The notes below the pieces were generated by a model that was not told where the DNA came from, did no database searches, and worked only from the letters and a program-made list of their open reading frames with translations. Positions 32,901 to 45,800 of a stretch of DNA of 64,000 bases are shown one piece after another. How positions within the stretch are numbered: position 1 is the stretch's first letter; each line of letters begins with the position of its first letter. The DNA is from Lineus longissimus (lineage: Eukaryota > Nemertea > Pilidiophora > Heteronemertea > Lineidae): the NCBI RefSeq assembly GCF_910592395.1, contig NC_088324.1:6228953-6292952 (forward strand), read 5' to 3'. Made by a program: the position numbers and the translations under genes.

Positions 32901-35207
32901 CTTTTATATAAGATTCCTTACGAACAAGCTTGCCCAGAATATGTGGGTACATTTCTATACTGATGTAGAAAGAATTAGCGTAGGAGATAACCCACACAAG
33001 GAAGTGGAGATTGGTGTTTGGCACACGAATACCTCAAAACATATCAATGCACGACACTTTTTCCACTTTTCAGTCGGCTATCAATCGATTGTCAGTCGCA
33101 AATGTTGGCAGCATTTTGCTGTTACAATTACCAGGAATATATCTACTCCTAAGACCCATGTCAAACTTTATAGGAACGGGAACCTCTTAAGAATGACAAA
33201 GTATAAGCGATATAAAAAAACGCATAGGTGGAGAAAGGTTTCATTTTTGGGTAAATTCATTCATATGAATCAAATGTCGAATTTTAGGTTTTACCCCACT
33301 ATCGTGACAAAACTTGATATTTTAAGGGGCAAAAAAAGAGGTAGGTTGGTCAACTCGTTAATTATCTGAGCCGGAGGGCTTCACCACGACTTTGAAAACG
33401 AGTTTAATATTTTCATATGATGCACTGGTCCGAATAGGAATTTTAGGATATTATTGTGCTGGAGACGTAGTTTTCTTGTGAAAACTTGAATTCATGTTGA
33501 CATGAGACGACTGTAATTCACCATCCAATCAGTCGTTAATGGGCATCATCAGATACCTATGCTAATCAAATAAAAAATCAGCATCGGTCGGAATGGTTCA
33601 ACCAAATTCTTATGTCAGGAAAACATCAGGACAATGGCATATATTACTGCAGTTCATCATACGTTATCAGCAAGTTGGTATTTCGAGGACGAAATATACT
33701 ATTGAAATGTTAGTCTACATATGCAAGTTGTGGCAATATTTTAGATTTTTTAGCATGCGAAATGTCCCCAAACCTCTTCGGCACAAGCAGCTTGTTTTTA
33801 AAGGAATGTGTTTATTTTTCTCCTGTTTCTTAGCAAACAATACTTCTGAATGTTTTTGACGATCTGTAAATTTTGTTTGTACTCTTAGTTATAAAAAACA
33901 CGATTTTCGTAAATGTTCCCCCTCAAACCTTCACCTCAATAACAGGGTCACTGAAGGCAGTGAAGGCAGTGTTGCTTTGCCGTGATTTGTTGGGCAGAAA
34001 CCTTGCAAACTACGCCTTTTCTTTCCCACTTTTCTAATTGTTCGAAGCTAACTTAGGAAAAGATGACGAATGTACGCACTGCCAGTGTATTTTAATGTGT
34101 TCAAGCAATTACAAGTTATGTCATCTGCCACCGAGGTTGTTTGGGGCTTCCCCGATTCGCCAAGCAAAAAGGAAACATCTATATCTACAGCAAGACGTCA
34201 CAGCGTAGACCCATGGCTCCATGCAGCGCCTTACTAGTATCGGTCCTCATGGAGAGGATCGACGCATGGAGGGCTGACTCGGTTCAAATCGGAGTCAACA
34301 TCGGAATAGCATGATAATTCGAGCAGATTTTGAATTTTTCCTTTTTTTGTGAAATTGGTCGATGGAAACAACTTTATAGAGGTGACTGGGCAGCCGATAG
34401 CTTGGGAATACTGCCCTTCAATTACTAATACCAACGGTCGTCCGAACAAGAATATTTCGGCTCAAATTTAAATATTAGCTTCTTGTCTCCTCCAATAATG
34501 AACTTTGGAATAGCTTTATAGTACAATTTGAGAAATATAGGCATCTGTTCAACGAGATAGCTGCCGAAACATGAGCATTAGTTGCAGTGAACATATGCCG
34601 AACAAGGTATATCGCAAAAGTTTTCTTAATTCTTGATATTGTGCTGCTCGAGGGGAAATTGCTGAAAACAATGCATAGGCCTATTCGTGAATGTTGCAGT
34701 TGTCTTTATGTCTATAAACACCTCGAGAACTTTTTCAAGTAATAAAAGCTTAATTAGCTATCCAGATCAGAGTCCAATATATTTACAGTAATATAGTAAT
34801 ATGTCTACAGAAAGAGAAGTTCCGTATATGTAAATTGTCGATCAGACGAATACTAAGCTAGCTATGTGCCAAAGTATAAACCAGGCACAAGACCAATGAT
34901 ACTGGATCAAGGAAGTTTTGTTAATGCTTTCGACTCTTCCGTAGCATTCTTGTTCACCAAACAAGGAACAGTGCACGAAACTTTACAAGAATTAGTAGTT
35001 GTGGACCATATTCGATCTAAGCTTGATTGTACCGGAGAATGCTTGAGACAATTCATGACCAGTGAGGCAGAAAAGTGTCTCGGGTTCCTTTACGAAGTCA
35101 GAAGGACCAGTTGTGCGGTTTACAAAGTATTTGTGTCGATCTCATCTTTAAATAATTATGGAGCGACGACAACCAGATATGAACGACAGAAATTTGCATG
35201 CACCTAA
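29826..35207 (+). CDS. Gene copy D: secreted LamG-like + PAN-like protein (4 exons, intact)
   Basis: Exons: 29826-29925, 30284-30326, 32775-33340 and 34945-35207. The sum is 972 nt, 323 residues. Same architecture as copy B: signal peptide, LamG-like domain, PAN-like module. Intron 2 contains a pogo element whose right end is deleted (30350-32474). No other insertion interrupts this copy, which makes it the cleanest full gene in the window together with copy G. Confidence 0.58.
30350..32474 (-). mobile_element. pogo/Tigger-like DNA transposon, unit 4, right end deleted
   Basis: The left TIR is intact at 30350. The right TIR and about 58 bases including host flank are missing: GACCGATAAAA joins directly to TGGTAATAGGCAGG. 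The same junction occurs in unit 7. Confidence 0.8.
30769..32136 (-). pseudogene. pogo/Tigger-like transposase, unit 4, broken
   Basis: The N-terminal 200 residues and the C-terminal core are in different frames. One break is near 31725, where a base is missing in the run encoding the NRPERS stretch. Asn at the first catalytic site, SQPLDF instead of SQPLDL. Confidence 0.72.
32775..33340 (+). CDS. LamG-like exon of copy D (intact, class I)
   Basis: Open for 566 nt after CTTTTTTATTTCGCAG, a better polypyrimidine tract than in units 1, 3, 5 and 6. Variable window reads QNMWVHFYTDVERISVG and EVEIGVWHTNTSK. Donor AGAG|GTAGGT. Confidence 0.62.
34945..35207 (+). CDS. PAN/Apple-like terminal exon of copy D
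   Basis: 263 nt, phase 1, intact. Has DCTGECL instead of DCTRECL and TRYERQKFACT at the end. Cysteine spacing is conserved. Confidence 0.55.
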
Positions 35208-36335
35208 AGTAATAGAGCTCACTATCTAAGGAACAAAGCAAGATATTACATTTTCATCGAAACAAGTTGTTGTAAATCATCTGACCCATCTTCTCTGAAA
35301 ATGGCATGATGATACCACTGATAATAAGAGAGTTGCGAGCTAACGACTGAGATAAACAAAAGACAAGGTAGCTCATCAACGTCGTACAAATTAGTTACGT
35401 GACTGAAAAATCTAACCCACTTGTACAACTTCACACATTACCAATTATCCCTGAAAGTAAAAGCTCTCTGCCATGCAGGGTGAATCCCCTCTACAAGTAA
35501 CTATGCATTGACGTCAAGCCGATATCAACTACAGGAATTTTGAAAATAAATCACAGCGAGTGAAGCTGCAAAATGATAATTTGCTCCTTGGATGTCTGTA
35601 CGGAAAGTTCGGGTGTCAAGGGGAAAAGGAAATGGGAAAATCGTAATGCTGAAAGTATAAATCGCTTGAAATCTGCGGGGTTTTTTGGTTGATGCGTTTG
35701 ATAACAAGTAAGACCTGTAAGAAAGGCAAACTAATGAAGAAAAACGCCGACTCATATAACGCATGAGACGATAATAATGACGCAATTAGTCACAAACAGC
35801 TCAATATTGATGACTCATCGAAAGTCTTTAAAAATCTATATCGTAAATGATGACTTGGATATTTGTACAAATTTTGACTTTCGCTCTTATAAATTAATGA
35901 TATGTACCACACACACACAAACAACGAGAGCATTGCTGTAAATACAATTGAAAGTTATTCCAAATTGTGATCATTGAAATTACAGGTGATAAAGATTGAT
36001 ACCTTTTTTATTGGCCACCCGATATATCCTTTCAAACTCAATCTACTTTCCACTCAAGCAAAAAATGATTTATTAATAACAAAGACACAAGAAACATTTT
36101 GTTTCTCATAGCGAGAACTCGATCAATATAATATATAGATATTAAACGTATTGACTTCATATAGTTCATATAATGTAATATTACAACGGTGAATTCAAAG
36201 CAAAACTGGACATTCAAGGCACTAGGTCGTATTCGACTTGGTACAAGAGTAAGACTGATTATGACACCTGATCGGAATCATGGCATAGATTCCAAAAAGG
36301 TGCTGTTGATTGACTTCAACTTTTGTTGGTGTTTG

Positions 36336-36435
36336 ATGGTGGCATCAGTGATGATTTCGTTGTCATACTTTATGTGCATTTGTGTGCGTATAACACTTAA
36401 TATAGGAGGTGTGACTGCTGGCTCTCCCCCGAAAG
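36336..36435 (+). CDS. Exon 1 of copy E: signal peptide
   Basis: MVASVMISLSYFMCIC start, intact hydrophobic core, donor CGAAAG|GTAAGA. The upstream frame is open for a long way here (from 36189), without clear protein character. Confidence 0.55.
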
Positions 36436-36860
36436 GTAAGATAGAGACCACGATATAAGGGAACTGTTGTTCCAAACAAGTTAGTCAGTGATTCGGCTTT
36501 GACTTACGAACATAACGTGAAGTAAAAGTACACGCTATATTCGTGACCTAACATGTTTGAACAACTGGCCTCGGCCTAGAACACCGATGATGGGCCAGAC
36601 GAACATGTGTTAATGCTGAGAGATGAAATGCTTGTGACCACGTACGGGGGGGGGGGGGGGGGTGTCCTTAATCAAAGTCATTATAGTTTAAGTATTCGCT
36701 GCAAGAAACTGTAGTTTATGGGTTCTAGTACTTGTTTCACAAACGCTTATTAGAAATATTACAAATACTAATGTTATTATAATATGATTGTTAGCTCTTC
36801 TGGATTACAAGCTTGATGGATCTGATCCGGATATACGGTTTGTATATAACAGTACATATA

Positions 36861-38990
36861 CAGTAAGTAGTTTGAATTTTATTGGTCTTTTCGCAAGTTA
36901 GGCCAAACCTTATTAAAGAGTGCGTAATGGGTACAAGAGGGGTGTTCAAAGCACACACTACCGCAAGGAATATTATGACACGATCAGGACAGATTGTCCT
37001 GTCATAGGATAATGTTTAATTCATGTCATTTGAAAATGACATGAGTAAGCCAAAGTTTGAAGAAAGCATTGATTCATTCTGATTTGAATGATCACTTAAC
37101 TTTGAATGGGCCTAGATCAGGAGATGACTGACCAACACTAAAGCTGACCTGTCCGAAATTACACTTTATTTCCAATCATGAAAAATTCAGTACATTCGGT
37201 TTTTAAAAATGTCCTTTTCTAAATCAATTTTTATTACTTTTAAGGTACATTCAGATTTCTGACCATAGGAACAGTTGAATTATAAGGCATCACCTGGACC
37301 ATTATTCTCAAGGTCATCAAAATCAATCTCACTGTCCTCAGCATCTTCATCTGCATCTTCGAGAAGGTCATTAGCAATATTTCTGTACTCCCCGTTTTCA
37401 TTCGGGACGAGTCCGGCTACCTGAAAGGCATGTGGATTCAGGAGGGACGTCATCACAAGCTCGGCTATGTAGAACAGATGCAAGGGGTATTCTGGGACAG
37501 GTGCCATCGGCTGCAGTATTTGCATGCTTCCAGTTTTTCCAGCGGCGCTGACGTGAGCTTTAAATGCCCTCATAATGGTCAAGTCCAAAGGTTGACTCAT
37601 AGAAGTGCACCGCGCGCGAATGTTATCAAGGAGCACACCAGCTCCTACAATAGGGGCACAGAATTCATCAGCCAAGTGAGGTCTAAACTGATCTAAGAGT
37701 AAAAGACTTGTATTTGGTTCAAATTCACCAATGAATGGAGAAAAGACTTCATCAAGCCAATGTTGAAGTGTGTCATGATTCCCCCACCCTGATCGTGATG
37801 AAGTGACACGGACATTTTCAGTAATGTTTCCAAGTCCACGAATTTCTCGGATGAAGCCTGGTTCTCTGAACACAATATGGGCTGGCATTTTTTCCCCATT
37901 AGATCGAATTGTCAACCCAACGGTACATCCTAATTTAGAATTGCCCCTTGAAGTTTTAACGTCAACATCGCTCTGTCCCGGAGTAGCTGCCGTATACATG
38001 GGAAGAAAGTCAGACTGACAAAAGGTTTCATTCATTTTGTAAATTGTATGTTGCCACACTGTGTCCCTGACGTTTCCTTGAAATCGGCGGACACGCTCAT
38101 TAGCGTCAGCTGGAATCGAAGTCGTGTTTCTTGTCTTGCGACGAAATACAACACGTTTCTGTTTCATGAAATCGCTGATCCATCCCGGAGAGCACTGAAA
38201 GAGGGACCGTTCCGGTCGGTTCAAAAGGTAGTTGTCTCTATCATCACCTGGAAGCTCATCCCACCAGCGGTGGAATTCCAGCTCGGCAAGCATGAACCAG
38301 ATCACCTCTGGATAATGGGAGGGCAAGACGAGAAATTCGAGAAATCGGTTGTGAACCTGCTCCTCCACTTGTGGCCACCATCCGTCGTGGTCGCTTCTGA
38401 CCCTCCTAATTTGAGCATTGTTTTCGGCCTACTCCATTAACGTTTCCCGATTTGCTATCCATCTTCGCAATGACGTAACTGCCAACCCAAAGCGTCTGGC
38501 ATACTCTGCCACATTAAGCAGCCAACCATGTTCAATCGCATGTTCGCAATTGAGGACGTGGCGCAATCGTGCAGTTACACTATAGCTGTTGTGACGTCTT
38601 GGTAGTATAGAACGAGCAACTTCATCATCCTCATCAGTGTCCATACCAATGGCAGTTGAGAGTATGAACACAAAGATACAACAGATTTTTGCGAATTTTC
38701 GCATTGGGCATTATCTCCAGCTGGAAAAGGACTGTCTCTCCACCTGGAAAAGGTTTTTCCTGAAGCTCATAGGCCTGCTTGTACCATAAACCTATCTGTA
38801 CCTATTACATCACGGCAATAATCGAGTCAAACAGATCACACGCATGGGGACATCAAGCCTGGCTGAAAATTGATTAGGCCAAGTTGACGCTACTCCAGGA
38901 TCTAATGCTTACCTGATTTCTCCCATTGTGGGCCTCAAATTGGTTTTGGCTGTAAACTAGGCCGAAGACCGATAAAATCCGAACTTACTG
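36861..38990 (-). mobile_element. pogo/Tigger-like DNA transposon, unit 5
   Basis: Both TIRs and TA flanks are present, 2130 bases. The best preserved copy. Confidence 0.82.
37280..38644 (-). pseudogene. pogo/Tigger-like transposase, unit 5, one nonsense codon
   Basis: One frame runs from MDTDEDDEV to NNGPGDAL (454 codons before the stop), broken only by TAG at 38429-38431 (CAG in most other units, TAG also in unit 1). From 38368 down it is open for 362 residues. Core motifs: KMNETFCQ (Asn at the first catalytic position), LLLLDQFRPH, CTSMSQPLDL. The Asn alone should abolish catalysis if family rules hold. Confidence 0.78.
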
Positions 38991-39335
38991 TATATACTAA
39001 CTGGCTTGAGGCCACTTCGGGTCACTTTAGCCCAATGGTAATAGGAAGGTTTCGCACCGTTACGAACTACGAAAACCGAGCACGAAAATCGAAAGAAAAG
39101 GAAGAAATATTCTCATAGGGGAGTAAAATCTAAAGTCTTCTCCTGCTTGTTGGCTGGGGAAGCCTAATGTAACGAAGAATTGGAAATAGTTTTATTATAA
39201 TAGTGGATAAAAATCAATAGTCTTCACCAGCCAACAAGCTTAATCAACAACATTACCTTACATCCGGAAAGCAACTATCACTTACATGTTTACCATCACG
39301 TGACCAGTTCAATTTCTATCATTTTTATTTCGTAG

Positions 39336-39898
39336 CCTATCTGGAAATGCGAAGTACGTCGAGTCTCTAGTTTTTGGGAAAGTGCTTCAGTTTAATGATA
39401 AGCACGCATCTGCAACTCTACCTTATATCAATACATTCAAATACAAACAGATTACAATTACCTTTTATATAAGATTCCTTCAGAGGAAGCTTGTCCAAAA
39501 GTGGGTAAATTTCTATTCTGATGTAGAAAGAATTAGCGTAGGAAATCACCAAAATGAGCAAGTGAGGATTGGTGTGTGACACAGGGATACCTCTAAACAT
39601 ATCAATGGAGGATACATTTTTCACTTTTCAGTCGGCTATCAATCGTTTGTCAGGCGCAAATGTTGGCAGCATTTTGCTGTTACAATTACCAGGAATAAGT
39701 CTATTCCTAAGCCCCATGTCAAACTTTATAGGAACGGAAACCTCTTAAGAATGACAAAGTATAAGCGGTATAAAAACACGCATGTGTGGAGAAAGTATTC
39801 ATTTTTGGGTAAATTCATTCAAATGAATCAAATGTCGAATTTTAGGTTTTACCCAACTATCGTGACAAAATTTGATATTTTAAGGGGAAAAAAAAGAG
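39336..39898 (+). pseudogene. LamG-like exon of copy E (TGA stop)
   Basis: 563 nt, splice borders kept, no frameshift. Class II: KWVNFYSDVERISVGN then VRIGV-stop at 39577. Downstream motifs WQHFAVTI and VKLYRNGN are still readable in the same frame. Confidence 0.65.
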
Positions 39899-41342
39899 GT
39901 AGGTTAATAAACTCGTTAATTATCTGAGCCTGAGGGCTTCACCACGACTTTGAAGACGAGTTTATTATTTTCATATTATGCACTGGTCCGAATAGGAATT
40001 TTAGGATATTATTGTGCTGGGAGACGTAATTTTCTTGTGAAAACTTGAATTTATGTTGACATGAGACGACTGTAATTCACCATCCAATCAGTCGTAAATG
40101 GGCATCATCAGATACCTACGCTAATCAAATAAAAAATCTGCATTTTTTAGCATGCGAAATGTCCCCAAACCTCTTCGGCACAATCAGCTTGTTTTTAAAG
40201 GAATGTGTTTATTTTTCTCCTGTTTCTTAGCAAACAATACTTCTGAATGTTTTTGACGATCTGTAAATTTTGTTTGTACTCTTAGTTATAAAAAACACGA
40301 TTTTCGTAAATGTTCCCCCTCAAACCTTCACCTCAATAGCAGGGTCACTGAAGGCAGTGAAGGCAGTGTTGCTTTGCCGTGATTTGTTGGGCAGAAACCT
40401 TGCAAACTACGCCTTTTCTTTCCCACTTTTCTAATTGTTCGAAGCTAACTTAAGAAAAGATGACGAATGTACGCACTGCCAGTGTATTTTAATGTGTTCA
40501 AGCAATTACAAGTTATGTCATCTGCCACCGAGGTTGTTTGGGGCTCTACCCGATTCGCCAAGCAAAACGGAAACATCTATATCTACAGCAAGACGTCACA
40601 GCGTAGACCCATGGCTCCATGCAGCGCCTTACTAGTATCGGTCCTCATGGAGAGGATCGACGCATGGAGGGCTGACTCGGTGCAAATCGGAGTCAACATC
40701 GGAATAGCATGATAATTCGAGCAGATTTTGAATTTTTCCTTTTTTTGTGAAATTTGTCGATGGAAACAACTTTATAGAGGTGACTGGGCAGCCGACAGCT
40801 TGGGAATACTGCCCTTCAATTACTAATACCAACGGTCCTCCGAACAAGCATATTTCGGCTCAAATTTAAATATTAGCTTCTTGTCTCCTCCAATAATGAA
40901 CTTTGGAATAGCTTTATAGTACAATTTGAGAAATATAGGCATCTGTTCAACGAGATAGCTGCCGAAACATGAGCATTAGTTGCAGTGAACATATGCCGAA
41001 CAGCGTATATCGCAAAAGCTTTCTTAATTCTTGATATTGTGCTGCTCGAGGGGAAATTGCTGAAAACAATGCATAGGCCTATTCGTGAATGTGGCAGTTG
41101 TCTTTATGTCTATAAACACTTCGATAGCTTTTTCAAGTAATAAAAGCTTGATTAGCTATCCAGATCAGAGTCCAATATATTTACAGTAATATAGTAATAT
41201 GTCTACAGAAAGAGCAGTTCCTTATATGTAAATTGTCGATCAGACGAATACTAAGCTATCTATGTGCCAAAGTATAAACCAGGCACAAGACCAATGATAC
41301 TGGGTCAAGGAAATTTTGTTAATGCTTTCGACTCTTCCGTAG

Positions 41343-41605
41343 CATTCTTGTTCACCAAACAAGGAACAGTGCACGAAACTTTACAAGAATTAGTAGTTGT
41401 GGACCATATTCGATCTAAGCTTGATTGTACCAGAGAATGCTTGAAACAATTCATGACCAGTGAGGCAGAAAAGTGTCTCGGGTTCCTTTACGAAGTCAGA
41501 AGGACCAGTTGTGCGGTTTACAAAGTATTTGTGTCGATCTCATCTTTAAATAATTATGGAGCGACGACAACCAGATATCAACGACAGAAATTTGCATGTA
41601 CCTAA
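41343..41605 (+). CDS. PAN/Apple-like terminal exon of copy E
   Basis: 263 nt, phase 1, intact, ECLKQF instead of ECLRQF, ends QKFACT-stop. Confidence 0.52.
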
Positions 41606-42745
41606 AGTAATAGAGCTCACTATCTAAGGAACAAAGCAAGATATTACATTTTCATTGAAAACAAGTTGTTGTAAATCATCTGACCCATCTTCTCTGAAAA
41701 TGGCATGACGATAGCACTGATAATAAGAGAGTTGCGAGCTAACGACTGAGATAAACAAAAGACAAGGTAGCTCATCAATGTGGTACAAATTAGTTACGTG
41801 ACTGAAAAATCTAACCCACTTGTACAACTTCACATATTACCAATTATCCCTGAAAGTAAAAGCTCTCCGCCATGCAGGGTGAATCCCCTCTACAGGTAAC
41901 TATGCGGCGACGTCAAGCCGATATCAACTACAGGAAATTTGAAAATAAATCACAGCGAGTGGAGCTGCAAAATGATAATATGCTCCTAGGATGTCTGTAC
42001 GGAAAGTTCGGGTGTCAAGGGGAAAAGGAAATGGGAAAATCGTAGTGCTGAAAGTATAAATCGCTTAAAAGCTGCGGGGTTTTTTGGTTGATGCGTTTGA
42101 TAACAAGTTAGACCTGTAAGAAAGGCAATCTAATGAAGAAAAACGCCGACTCAAATAACGCATGAGACGATAATAATGACGCAATTAGTCACAAACAGCT
42201 CAATATTGATGACTCATTGAAAGTCTTTAAAAATCTATATCGTAAATGATGACTTGGATATTTGTACTTTCGCTCTTATAAATTAATGATATGTACCACA
42301 CACACAAACAACGAGAGCATTGCTGTAAATACAATTGAAAGTTATTCCAAATTGTGATCATTGAAATTACAGGTGATAAAGATTGATACCTTTTTTATTG
42401 GCCACCCGATATATCCTTTCAAACTCAATCTACTTTCCACTCAAGCAAAAAATGATTGATTAATACCAAAGACACAAGAAACATTTTGTTTCTCATAGCG
42501 AGAACTCGATCAATATAATATATATATATTAAACGTATTGACTTCATATAGTTCATATAATGTAATATTACAACGGCGAATTCAAAGCAAAACTGGACAT
42601 CCCATCGCTATTTTTCAAATGGTTCAAGGCACTAGGTCGTATTCGACTTGGTACAAGAGTAAGACTGATTATGACAGTTGATCGGAATCATGGCATAGAT
42701 TCCAAAAAGGTGCTATTGATTGACTTCAACTTTTGTTGGTGTTTG

Positions 42746-42845
42746 ATGGTGGCATCAGTGATGATTTCGTGGTCATACTTTATGTGCACTTGTGCACTTA
42801 TAACACTTAATGTAGGAGGTGTGACTGCTGGCTCTCCCCCGAAAG
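42746..42845 (+). CDS. Exon 1 of copy F: signal peptide
   Basis: MVASVMISWSYFMCTC start, nearly the same as copy B. Donor CGAAAG|GTAAGA. Exon 2 follows at 43200-43242. Confidence 0.57.
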
Positions 42846-45800
42846 GTAAGATAGAGACCACGATATAAGGGCATTGTTGTTCCCAACAAGTTAGTCAGTG
42901 ATTTGGCTTTAACTTACGAACATAACGTGAAGTAAAAGTACACGCTATATTCGTGACCTAACATGTTTGAACAACTGGCCTCGGCCTAGAACACCGATGA
43001 TGGGCCAGACGAACATGTGTTAATGAGAGATGAAATGCTTGTGACCACGTACGGGGGGGGGGGGGGCTGTTCTTAATTAAAGTCATTATGGTTTAAGTAT
43101 TCGCTGGAAGAAACTGTCGTTTATGGGATCTAGTACTTGTTTTTCAAACGCTTATTAGAAATATTACAAATACTAATGTTATTATAATATGATTGTTAGC
43201 TCTTCTGGATTACAAGCTTGATGGATCTGATCCGGATATACGGTTTGTATATCACAGTACATATACAGTAAGTAGTTTGAATTTTATCGGTCTTTTCGCA
43301 AGTTAGGCCAAACCTTATCAAAGTGTGCGTAATGGGTACAAGAGGGGTGTTCAAAGCACACACTACCGCAAGGAATATTATGACACGATCAGGACAGATT
43401 CGGTGATTTCAAAGTCAGTTTTTAGATTTAGTTTTAAAACTAAATGGAACACTAAAACCCTTGATTAAACCAGCATTGAAATGAAGTGGGTTTTAGTTTC
43501 ATCCTATTTCAAAGTCGGTGTTTGTTGGTTTTAGCATTATGTCCGGTTTTAGCTTAAAACTAAGGGACGGTTTTAGTGTCAAAAACTAACACCGGGGCTA
43601 AAACTAAAACTCTCCTCAACACCAGAAATGAAATCAGTTCTGGTGTTAGTTTTGACACTCAGATTTAGCATTATCTTATTTCAAATTAGGTTTTAGTTTC
43701 ACACTGAAACCAATTGGAACACCAAGGTCTGATCTTAATCCCAGCTCGGTGTTATATTTGGAAGTTTTGTAGTGCATTTTGTATTACCAATAAAACTAAC
43801 ACCTTAGGTATTAACACCGAGTGGATTTCAAAGTTAGTGTTGGTGTGAAGAAGGGAAAAAAATCATGTTGTTCGTGCCATTTCAAGAAGTAGTTGCTGGT
43901 ATTTTGAACGCTGATGGGAATGATGATGGAGAAAGAAGACGACCAAATTTCGTTCGACGACCAGCAATGTCCTCAGAGTCACCCGACAAGCATCTCAGAC
44001 TTAATGCTCAGCAGATTGGAGAACTTGTGAATGAATTTCATGAGCACAGATCACAAGGCAAGCCTCGAGCTTCGAGACCTGCATCAGAGAGAAGGATTGA
44101 GATTTTTCTGGCATATCTTGCTTCAGGTATATACATGTAAATCCAATTTATCCATAGGGCAGGGGCGTAGCAGCTGGAGGGGGGGGGGGGGGGGGGGGGG
44201 GTTTTAGCCCCCTCACCTTTGCCCATGAATGTTTAAAAAAATAAGTAAAGAGAAGTTAAGTTCTGAACCTTGTGTATTTTCATAATTTCGCATTCAACCT
44301 TCAGTCTGGAGGGAAAAAAAAGCAAATCCTTCTCAAAAGCATGGAACTGAGCAGTGCACTCCTCAGGTCTCTGCATGGTACTAGAATTACATTTGTATAG
44401 TTGTCACAGTATTATGGGATTTTTATCTTTGTTTCAGGAGGTTACTACCGTCAAGTTGCCTACACGTATGGGGTTGCAACATCAACTGCATCCGATTATT
44501 TACATGAAGTAAGCGACTTCATGATGGACAGAGCTCCAAATTACATTAAACTTCCACAGCCAGAGGAATACCAAGATCTATCATCACCATTAACTGACAT
44601 AGGAGGGAGAGTTACCCGTGTGATCCTGTACATCGATGGACTTATCGTAAGGATTCAGCGCCCAGCGCATGCGGGGATGCCTATTATTGTGGACGAGCTG
44701 GCAAGGCCTGTGACTCTATTAATGTCCAGTACGTTGTAGATAAACGAGGAATTGTCCGACATGTTGTATCAGGTCTGTCTGGTGCCACCCATGATAAGAC
44801 CGCCATTGAATGGTCTCAGGAATTCATGGATTATCTTGATGGGTTACCAGATGATGTGGTTGTCCTTGGTGATCCAGCGTATCGCAATCTCCATCCACGA
44901 GTCACAACTACGTTCACCGGAAGGAATCTTACTCGCGAGCAGCAAGCATTCAATGGCCATTGCACCAGGCTGAGGCAGATTGTCGAAAGAAGCATTGGAG
45001 CCACAGAGCTGAAATGGCGAATAGACCAACACAAGGAAAATAGATATGCAGCAAAAGGAGGTCCCCTTTTTGCTGCTAAGTGCACCATTAGTATTTGTGC
45101 ACTCCACAACCATTTTACAAATTTCCTGTGATGACTGATTGTGACGTGAAAAGACAAAAACTTTTTCTCAACAGAAACAATGCTTTATTAAACCATGGAC
45201 CTGAATACCTAAGCGCCATGATTAAACATGTTAGATAATGTGATCAACTTCGAATATTTGTACAAATTGAAAGATGAAATAAATTAACAATAACGTGATC
45301 AACAATGATGTACAAATGGAGTACAAAAGTAACAATGTCAATGAGAAGATGATGAATTCAAGTCCTAGGGATTTGAAGCAATTAATGGGCTTATTTAATT
45401 TTTTTAAATCTCTTTATATACCACTCTAAAGAAATAATTTGGGGATATCGTTCATGTAAACTCAACTAATTAAAACGTTTGATATTACTATGATTCCGCT
45501 TAGTTCTATATTTTCATCCTTTATGAGTCTATGTAGTCAATGGCGATGGAGGCTGCTGATCATTACTAGCAGGCTTATCCTCGGCGGATTCCTCTCCAAC
45601 TACGCGGGCGACTATATTCTCTGCAACATAGTATCCCTTGCGGATTAGTGAGAGCTCCTCTGCAATATCCGCCAGGATAGCGTTCTGCTGTTCCACAAGT
45701 TTAAGATACTTCGACTGGAACGTAGATGAGGTGTTGAGGAACTCCTGCTCAACTTTCTGCTGCTTCATCGTGCCTGGTGCCGCCTGCCGTGCGCTGGCTT

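Larger units (their letters stand above)
36336..41605 (+). pseudogene. Gene copy E: LamG-PAN gene with nonsense LamG exon
   Basis: Exons: 36336-36435, 36795-36837, 39336-39898 and 41343-41605. The sum is 969 nt and in frame, but TGA at 39577-39579 replaces the Trp of GVWH. The same stop is present in copy A, showing common origin of units 1 and 5. It is a single-base lesion, so readthrough or recent decay cannot be excluded. Confidence 0.6.
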
